Source: Syntrophaceae bacterium UBA3084
Lineage (GTDB): Bacteria > Desulfobacterota > Syntrophia > Syntrophales > UBA6807
Length of the DNA stretch: 19,214 nucleotides
NCBI GenBank assembly: GCA_002367335.1
Contig: DFBI01000064.1
Span: 2,615-21,828, forward strand
Direction of reading: 5' to 3'
Shown: positions 14,477 to 19,214 of the stretch, piece by piece
Layout: every line of letters starts with the position of its first letter
Numbering within the stretch: the first letter of the stretch is position 1
Notes under the pieces: generated by a model
What the model was told of the DNA's origin: nothing
What the model saw: the letters and a program-made list of their open reading frames with translations, nothing else
The model's database searches: none
Made by a program: the position numbers and the translations under genes

Positions 14477-15088
14477 ATGTCAATTACAGCAGAAGACATT
14501 AAGAAAATGCCCAACAAGTACAAAGTCATGCTGGTTTTCTTTGTATTTATTCTGATCGGATATTTTTATTATTTCTTCTTTCTTCAAACCACATTGGATA
14601 ATAAAAGCAAGCTGGAAGCGAGGTTGAGTAATCTTCAAAAACAGATTCAAGCGAAGGAGCTTGTGGCCAGGCAGATAAAGAAACACAAAAAGGAATTAGC
14701 TGAATTGAGAGAAAACCTGGAATTAGCTTTGGCCAGGTTGCCCGAACAAAAAGAAATTCCCGGTCTTTTAACCTCAGTTTCTCAGGCAGGAATAAAAACG
14801 GGGCTTGATTTTTTACTTTTTCAGCCGGCGTCTCCGGTCTCCAGAGATTTTTATGCCGAGATACCCGTGAAAATTGTCATTGTGGGTAGCTATCGCGATA
14901 TTGCCCATTTTTTTGTAAGTGTTGCAGATCTCCCTCGTATAGTGAACATAAAAAATATTTCAATCCAGGGGGGAAAGAGCGTTGCGGAAGGTAAGAAGAA
15001 TCTTCTCACGGTGAATTGTCTTATAAAAACGTATATGTTTTTGGAAAAGAAACATGAAGGTAAAAAAAATAAAAAACGTAGAAAATAA
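14477..15088 (+). CDS. pilO: Type IV pilus assembly protein PilO
   Basis: A 203-residue inner-membrane partner of PilN. A short cytoplasmic start (SITAEDIKKMPNKYK) is followed by one membrane helix (about 17-37, rich in Phe and Tyr), a long coiled coil (about 40-92, ending ALARLPEQKEIPGLLTSV, the family signature) and a periplasmic ferredoxin-like domain (about 95-190). The last 14 residues are unusually Lys/Arg-rich (EGKKNKKRRK), in the segment that overlaps pilP by 35 bases, so this tail probably reflects the overlap rather than function. Confidence 0.93.
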   Translation: MSITAEDIKKMPNKYKVMLVFFVFILIGYFYYFFFLQTTLDNKSKLEARLSNLQKQIQAKELVARQIKKHKKELAELRENLELALARLPEQKEIPGLLTSVSQAGIKTGLDFLLFQPASPVSRDFYAEIPVKIVIVGSYRDIAHFFVSVADLPRIVNIKNISIQGGKSVAEGKKNLLTVNCLIKTYMFLEKKHEGKKNKKRRK

Positions 15089-15572
15089 CTGGTTGGGAAT
15101 TACTATCACCTTGATTTTTCTGTCTCTCATGGTTTTCCTATTGGTTTGCCCTGTTTATGGAGATAACACAAAAACTGGAAACGGTAACCCCCTTAGCTTT
15201 GATATAGAGGGGGCGCCGGATCCCTTTAATCCAATTATTAAACCGGCTATCGAGAAGGTGGGGGGAAATAAGTACAAAAAAGAGAAAGACATAACTCCCT
15301 TGACCCCGCTCGAATTATTCGGCATTGAGCAACTCAGGCTTGTAGGTATTACAATGGGCCAAGGGAAGGAAGTGGCCATGATAGAAGATCCTACGGGGAA
15401 ATTTTATCCTGTTGGGAAAGGCACTCTCATTGGTTTCAACAAAGGCAGGGTGACCCGGATATTAGCCAATAAAGTTATTGTGGAAGAAAAAGAAGAAAAT
15501 GCTATGGGAAAAGCTAAGATAAACCGGGTTGTATTGGAGCTTTACACTGAATCAGGTGGGGAAAAACCATGA
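15054..15572 (+). CDS. pilP: Type IV pilus assembly protein PilP
   Basis: A 172-residue periplasmic protein linking PilNO to PilQ. It has a basic start, one hydrophobic stretch (about 14-34) and a likely signal-peptidase I site after VCPVYG. The Cys in LLVCP is not preceded by Gly, Ala or Ser at -1, so the lipobox seen in many PilP proteins is not present. An unstructured Pro-rich linker (36-85) follows, containing PDPFNPI. The conserved PilP core starts at PLELFGIEQLRLVGITMG and includes AMIEDPTGKFYPVGKGTLIG. The ATG lies inside pilO; the stop overlaps the pilQ start as ATGA. Confidence 0.92.
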   Translation: MKVKKIKNVENNWLGITITLIFLSLMVFLLVCPVYGDNTKTGNGNPLSFDIEGAPDPFNPIIKPAIEKVGGNKYKKEKDITPLTPLELFGIEQLRLVGITMGQGKEVAMIEDPTGKFYPVGKGTLIGFNKGRVTRILANKVIVEEKEENAMGKAKINRVVLELYTESGGEKP

Positions 15573-17239
15573 AAAAGAAAAGACTTGTGATATTTATCCC
15601 TTATTTTATTATCTCATTGATTATTTTCGGTTGTGCTACTGGTAAAGATAAAACTGTCATCAAGACCATACCATCTGACAAAGGGGAAGAAGTCAAAGCC
15701 TTAAGCTATACCGGCGGCTGTATGAAGGGGGTTACATTTGAGAAAATGAAAGGGAAAGAGAGGGTATCATTTCTCCTCTCGGAGGTATCTGGTTTTGATG
15801 TCGAAAAAAAGTCGGATCGTTCTATTGTAATAAAGTTAGCCAATACGTTTGTATCAGACAGACTAAAGGGGCGACAGGGCGTGGGTCTGTTGAATAATGT
15901 CCAGTATGTCGTTCCTGTCCAGAAGATCATCAACGGTAAGAAATGGTCTTATGTCGAAATAACGCTTGGGCAAATGGTTCCTTACAGGATCAGGGAAGAT
16001 ATTAGAGGCTACATTATTGATTTCGATGTTTCTACCCTACCTTCGAAGGTTGCAAAGAAGGATGAAGGACCCGTCCCGATGGAAAAATCGGCATCAACGA
16101 TGAAAATATTTGATCTGATTAAAAAAGAAGAGTTACAAAAAGAGAAAGACAACAAACAGACTGGGAATATAGTAAAATACACGGGTAGGAAGATATCCCT
16201 TCTCAGCTTTCAAAAAGCCGATATTAAGGGTGTACTCAGAGCGATATCTGTATACAGTGGATTCAATATCGTTTCCGGTCCGGATGTAAAGGGTAAAGTT
16301 ACCATCCACATGAAAGATGTCCCCTGGGATCAGGCGCTGGATACAGTCCTGGAAATAAACGGCCTTGGGAAGAAACAATCGGGAACAGTAATTACGGTAT
16401 TGCCGCTGAAGAAACTAAAAGATGCTGAGAAGGAACAGCAGCAGAAAGATGTGGCTGAAGGAAAACTGCAACAGATTTCCATAGAGGCAAAGATTGTCGA
16501 AGCTTCAACGAATTTTGCCAGAGAACTGGGAATTAACTGGGGCGCTGGACATCAGGGTACTTGGAATGACAGGGATTTCGGGATAATGTTTGGAAATGCC
16601 GCGACCGGCACCTCTACTTCCCTTCCCGGCGGTATCGGATTGACAAGCAGTAATATTGCAGTAAATTTTCCCGCAGTTGCCGGGATTTCTACTCCTGCGT
16701 TAGGCATCTTAATGGGAACGGGTAAGTGGGTTTTGGACGCTCAGCTGTCTGCCCTTGAAACAACTGGTAAAGGGAAAATCGTTTCATCTCCCAAGGTAAC
16801 AACCCTTGATAATGTGTGGGCACAGATAAATCAAGGAGAACAAATTCCCTATACTAACCCCGGTGAAGGGAATTCGGTGCAATTCAAAGATGCAGTGTTA
16901 CAATTAGATGTTAAGCCTAATATAACCCCGACCGGGAAAATATCTATGGAAGTTAAGGTAAAAAATGACTATGCAGACTGGAACAAGACCGATACAAATA
17001 ATAAAAATCCTCCCATAATTAAGAGTAGGGTGGAATCAAAGATTGTTGTCGAGGATGGGGAAACATTAGTCCTCGGTGGAATTTATAAAACAAATCAAGT
17101 GGAAACAGTAAGTGGAACGCCCTGGATTTCAAAAATACCTGTCCTTGGTTGGCTTTTCAAATATAAAAACATCACTACAGAGAAAAGAGAGTTGTTAATT
17201 TTCATTACACCCAGGATTGTGTCGAAACAGGGTACATAA
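15569..17239 (+). CDS. pilQ: Type IV pilus secretin PilQ
   Basis: A 556-residue outer-membrane secretin that forms the pore for the pilus. The N terminus is a lipoprotein-type signal peptide: basic KKKR, hydrophobic core, then IIFGC with Cys22 as the lipidation site. An AMIN-like domain (about 65-150) follows for peptidoglycan binding, then an STN domain (about 208-278, LSFQKADIKGVLRAIS and IHMKDVPWDQALDTVL), and the secretin core (about 299-556) ending in VEDGETLVLGGIYK, KIPVLGWLFK and LLIFITPRIV. Between STN and core there are only about 20 Lys/Gln-rich residues, so the N1 domain usual in PilQ is missing. At 556 residues it is shorter than most PilQ proteins. The ATG overlaps the pilP stop. 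A terminator follows. Confidence 0.95.
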   Translation: MKKKRLVIFIPYFIISLIIFGCATGKDKTVIKTIPSDKGEEVKALSYTGGCMKGVTFEKMKGKERVSFLLSEVSGFDVEKKSDRSIVIKLANTFVSDRLKGRQGVGLLNNVQYVVPVQKIINGKKWSYVEITLGQMVPYRIREDIRGYIIDFDVSTLPSKVAKKDEGPVPMEKSASTMKIFDLIKKEELQKEKDNKQTGNIVKYTGRKISLLSFQKADIKGVLRAISVYSGFNIVSGPDVKGKVTIHMKDVPWDQALDTVLEINGLGKKQSGTVITVLPLKKLKDAEKEQQQKDVAEGKLQQISIEAKIVEASTNFARELGINWGAGHQGTWNDRDFGIMFGNAATGTSTSLPGGIGLTSSNIAVNFPAVAGISTPALGILMGTGKWVLDAQLSALETTGKGKIVSSPKVTTLDNVWAQINQGEQIPYTNPGEGNSVQFKDAVLQLDVKPNITPTGKISMEVKVKNDYADWNKTDTNNKNPPIIKSRVESKIVVEDGETLVLGGIYKTNQVETVSGTPWISKIPVLGWLFKYKNITTEKRELLIFITPRIVSKQGT

Positions 17240-17253
17240 ATTTGCAAGACTTG

Positions 17254-17286
17254 AGGGGTCCCATTTATACTGACCGGGGGACCCCT
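17254..17286 (+). terminator. Terminator after pilQ
   Basis: AGGGGTCCC at 17254-17262 is exactly complementary to GGGACCCCT at 17278-17286, a 9-bp GC-rich stem with a 15-base loop. The following bases (TCTATGG) are only modestly T-rich. It lies between the converging pilQ (+) and queF (-) and probably ends both transcripts. Confidence 0.65.
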
Positions 17287-17287
17287 T

Positions 17288-17614
17288 CTATGGATATACA
17301 ACCTTAACAGTAGTGTATAAACCACCCCTTATGTTGAAATTTCCTATAATCTCAGCTTTTTTGGGATGAACCTTTTCCGTAAAATCACTCAAGATCCGGT
17401 TTACAACCTCTTCGTGAAAGATTCCTTTGTTACGATATGAATTCAAATATAACTTCAGTGACTTTAGTTCAACCAGAAGTTCATCCGGCACGTAATTGAT
17501 AATAATTTCAGCAAAGTCGGGCTGGGAAGTCATTGGACAGAGACAGGTAAATTCCGGGAATCGTATCCGTACTTCATAATCATGCCTTCTGTATTTGTTT
17601 TCTATAGTTTCCAT
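17288..17614 (-). CDS. queF: 7-cyano-7-deazaguanine reductase QueF (short type)
   Basis: A 108-residue NADPH-dependent nitrile reductase of the unimodular QueF type, converting preQ0 to preQ1 on the way to queuosine in tRNA. The catalytic loop is LCPMTSQPDF with the thioimide-forming Cys26 and the proton-donating Asp33; the usual Gly in TGQPD is Ser here. The NADPH-binding family motif is ELKSLKLYLNSYRNKGIFHE (50-69), and the protein ends with IRGGLYTTV. It is shorter than the about 165-residue Bacillus type because both ends are trimmed, though short forms do occur. ATG 17614 has GAGGA at good spacing. The gene starts 35 bases inside the end of the transporter gene, so they are translationally coupled. 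Confidence 0.92.
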   Translation of the reverse strand: METIENKYRRHDYEVRIRFPEFTCLCPMTSQPDFAEIIINYVPDELLVELKSLKLYLNSYRNKGIFHEEVVNRILSDFTEKVHPKKAEIIGNFNIRGGLYTTVKVVYP

Positions 17615-18212
17615 AAATCCTCACTAATATGTAACAAAATGGAGTGTCAAGGATGGCTATTCCTACCTTGATTAAATATTGGCTGAAGATCATTATTGCA
17701 ATGCTTTTTGCGGGATATATTCCTCCGAAGGCTATTCCTATAAACAGTACGGAATCAATTAGTTGGGAGATGATTGTGGAAAAATTGTTCCTCATCCAGA
17801 GATGCTTGCCGGAAGTTTTATCTTTCCACCAGTGAAAAGCCCACACGTCATGGTTTTGAGAGATCAAATAGGCTATCATGGATGCCAGGACGATTCTTGG
17901 AGTTGACCCAAGAATAATATTATACGCCTCCTGTTGTTTCCAGAATGACGCTGGTGGAAGTATTTGACTGATATAAATTATTAGGACCATTATAAGTGAC
18001 ATGTAAAAGCCCATCATAACAAGATCTTGAGTTTTCTTTCTTCCCTCTATTTCAGAGACAACATCGGTAAAAAGAAATGTTAAGGGGTAAAGTATAATAG
18101 CCGCAGGCAATATGAGACCCCCTGCATCAATAATCTTGGTAGCTATAATATTTGATAAGAGAATTGAAGAAACAAACAAATACTTTATGAAGCAAAGGTT
18201 TGATGAAAACAT
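17580..18212 (-). CDS. Queuosine precursor transporter (YhhQ/QPTR, DUF165)
   Basis: A 210-residue integral membrane protein with about six hydrophobic helices (near residues 9-27, 35-49, 66-86, 106-119, 149-163 and 172-197). Family features are the start FVSSILLSNIIATKII, LPAAIILYPLTFLFTDVVSEIEGRK with the conserved acidic pair between helices, and LWMRNNFSTIISQLIDSVLFIGIAF. Members import queuosine precursors such as preQ0 and preQ1. AAGGA about 8 bases before the ATG at 18212 supports the start. Its last codons overlap queF, the enzyme that would act on imported preQ0; no queC, queD or queE is in this window. Confidence 0.92.
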   Translation of the reverse strand: MFSSNLCFIKYLFVSSILLSNIIATKIIDAGGLILPAAIILYPLTFLFTDVVSEIEGRKKTQDLVMMGFYMSLIMVLIIYISQILPPASFWKQQEAYNIILGSTPRIVLASMIAYLISQNHDVWAFHWWKDKTSGKHLWMRNNFSTIISQLIDSVLFIGIAFGGIYPAKSIAIMIFSQYLIKVGIAILDTPFCYILVRIYGNYRKQIQKA

Positions 18213-18245
18213 ATTAAAATTCCTTGAAATATTTATATGAATAAC

Positions 18246-18391
18246 GTAACTACTCAGCTGGATAGGCTAAAGGCTGAAGGAAAAACCTTTAGCCCTTAGT
18301 CTTCATTGCTCGTTGCTCAGTCCTTGCCGGGTTAGGAGAATATCAGTATCCTTCAGTCTACAGCCTTCAGGCTAATAAACTGAGCAGTTAC
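18246..18391. repeat. 146-bp element with terminal inverted repeats
   Basis: The ends GTAACTACTCAG (18246-18257) and CTGAGCAGTTAC (18380-18391) are inverted repeats with one mismatch in 12. Inside are GGCTAAAGG (18265-18273) and its exact inverse CCTTTAGCC (18286-18294), then further GCTGAAGG/CCTTCAG words on both sides, so the whole unit can fold into a branched hairpin. It has no open frame. Elements with this GTAACT-CTCAG end and GGCTGAAGG words are familiar from environmental deltaproteobacterial genomes (recollection, not searched). It resembles a non-autonomous mobile repeat. Confidence 0.7.
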
Positions 18392-18521
18392 AATGATTCA
18401 GAGTCGTGAGTGTTTAGCATTTTGATGGCAGGTGTGTCAATTGGTTTCTAGAACCTTTCAAAAGCCCGGCCTGTATCTCGGACTCAGCTCTTTTTCTCAG
18501 GGGAGAAGATGGATTTCTCAC

Positions 18522-18575
18522 TTGACACGCAAAAAGCGCTGTGTTATCCGGCCTTTCATTCGTGGTTAAAACCAC
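18522..18575 (+). promoter_or_regulatory. Possible promoter and operator dyad before the TPR gene
   Basis: TTGACA at 18522-18527 is a perfect -35. TATCCG, 17 bases further at 18545-18550, is a poor -10 (3 of 6). Just downstream, GTGGTT (18562-18567) and AACCAC (18570-18575) are exact inverted repeats around AA, placed where a repressor would cover the start point near 18557. Alternatively the dyad is a small leader hairpin 15 bases before the ribosome binding site. Confidence 0.35.
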
Positions 18576-18604
18576 AATTCTCTATTCGCCGGAGGTTTTC
18601 ATCT

Positions 18605-19214
18605 ATGATTTCTCCAAGTTTTGCAGAACGAAAAAATTTCATTTCCGAAGCAGAAAGATATTTAGGGAAAGGGTTATGCGAAAAGGCCATTACACTTGCT
18701 AAGGAAAGGCAGGGTCGTTTTCCAGGGGACGTGGATGCATGGCTGGTTATTGCTTCCTGCTGGGCCCATATGGGAAAACTAACAAAAACTTCTGAAATCT
18801 TGAGAGAGCTGGAAAAAGTTATTCAGGATTGGTCTCGAATCTATAAATACTTGGGAGATATTTATCGGGAAAGGGGGTTGGTAGAAGAGGCGATACAATT
18901 ATACCGGAAAGCCCTGGGTCTTAACCCCGACCCCGAGAAGAAGAAAGAGATATCAGAAAAAATTGACTCTTTAGGAATGGGAGATAACCTCGATAATCTT
19001 ATTCAGGGTGACGAAGGGGGTAATATTGAGCAGATTTCATCAGATTTTCACACCATTACCCTGGCTGAACTGTATATTAACCAGGGTCATTTAACAATGG
19101 CGAGAGATGTTTTGAAAAAAGTGATAAAGGGGGATCCCCGGAATGTGAGGGTAATTGAGCAACTTGAGCATGTGGAGGCCTTAATCGGTAAAGGGACCAG
19201 AAATAAACAAACGA
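18605..19214 (+). CDS. TPR-repeat protein (partial, runs off right edge)
   Basis: An open frame of 203 codons without a stop before the window ends. GGAGG at 18591-18595 is well placed before ATG 18605. The protein starts MISPSFAERKNF and has no signal peptide, so it is probably cytoplasmic. Helical tetratricopeptide repeats are seen at about 10-40, 44-72, 77-108 (YKYLGDIYRERGLVEEAIQ, then YRKALGLNPD) and 146-178 (ITLAELYINQGHLTMARDV, then LKKVIKGDPRN). An acidic Gly/Asn-rich linker (about 122-143) separates the last repeat. TPR proteins are scaffolds for protein contacts; the partner cannot be told from this part. The downstream part is needed for any closer family call. Confidence 0.85.
   Translation, partial: MISPSFAERKNFISEAERYLGKGLCEKAITLAKERQGRFPGDVDAWLVIASCWAHMGKLTKTSEILRELEKVIQDWSRIYKYLGDIYRERGLVEEAIQLYRKALGLNPDPEKKKEISEKIDSLGMGDNLDNLIQGDEGGNIEQISSDFHTITLAELYINQGHLTMARDVLKKVIKGDPRNVRVIEQLEHVEALIGKGTRNKQT

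Larger units (their letters stand above)
18213..18604. other. Intergenic gap between the transporter and the TPR gene
   Basis: The genes on either side diverge, so promoters for both should lie here. It contains the 146-bp inverted-repeat element (18246-18391), then about 130 bases without recognisable structure, then a -35-like TTGACA and a small dyad close to the TPR gene. No open frame of note was seen on either strand. No promoter for the transporter-queF pair could be recognised; the repeat element begins only 34 bases before its start codon. Confidence 0.5.

Noticed and set aside
15140..15160. Lipobox at the Cys of LLVCP in PilP
   Set aside because: The -1 residue is Val rather than Gly, Ala or Ser, and a signal-peptidase I site follows; a lipoprotein signal is unlikely.
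17644..17835. 63-codon plus-strand frame opposite the queuosine transporter
   Set aside because: It is antisense to membrane helices of the transporter and shows no independent gene signals.
18246..18391. CRISPR array or attachment site
   Set aside because: The repeats are inverted words without regular spacing or unique spacers, and no integrase or cas gene is present.

Overview
The window reads as a piece of a chromosome from an anaerobic Gram-negative bacterium. The best guess is Desulfobacterota (the former Deltaproteobacteria). The evidence is a pilMNOPQ cluster ending in an outer-membrane secretin, a DUF39-type homocysteine biosynthesis protein typical of sulfate reducers and syntrophs, and the order rimP-nusA-infB-ylxP-rbfA-nrnA-truB-rpsO-pnp. 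No phage, transposase, CRISPR array or toxin/defence gene is visible. The lineage call is an inference from gene content and was not tested phylogenetically.

Layout. (1) Positions 1-235 are a repeat-bearing intergenic stretch leading to a tRNA-Gly(CCC) at 236-310. (2) A translation and RNA-metabolism block, all on +, runs from rimP (425) to pnp (10293): rimP, nusA, infB, ylxP/DUF503, rbfA, nrnA, truB, rpsO, pnp. It is split by a 381-bp repeat-rich gap after infB and by a short gap carrying a good promoter before rpsO. (3) dut follows, with its start next to a hairpin-forming repeat, and ends in a hairpin. A gap with a clear intrinsic terminator comes next. (4) A homocysteine biosynthesis protein (HcyBio/DUF39) stands alone. 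(5) A small FtsB/DivIC-like protein precedes a tightly packed pilM-pilN-pilO-pilP-pilQ operon closed by a terminator. (6) On -, a queuosine-precursor transporter and a short QueF reductase overlap and are translationally coupled. (7) After a 146-bp inverted-repeat element, a TPR-protein gene enters on + and runs off the right edge.

How the genes work together. RimP, RbfA, InfB, S15 and TruB serve small-subunit maturation, initiation and tRNA modification. NusA links this to transcription elongation and termination. PNPase and NrnA degrade RNA down to nucleotides. The pil genes supply the inner-membrane alignment complex and outer-membrane pore of a type IVa pilus; motors, platform and pilins must be elsewhere. 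QueF plus the transporter suggest salvage of a 7-deazaguanine for tRNA queuosine.

The core genes are ordinary. The less expected signals are: a perfect TATAAT promoter and foldable leader placed specifically before nusA; a 41-nt repeat present as inverted copies on both sides of tRNA-rimP-nusA-infB; several unrelated inverted-repeat families filling the gaps; and a PilQ that joins its STN domain directly to the secretin core, with a lipobox at its N terminus. I did not find a convincing new multi-gene system.
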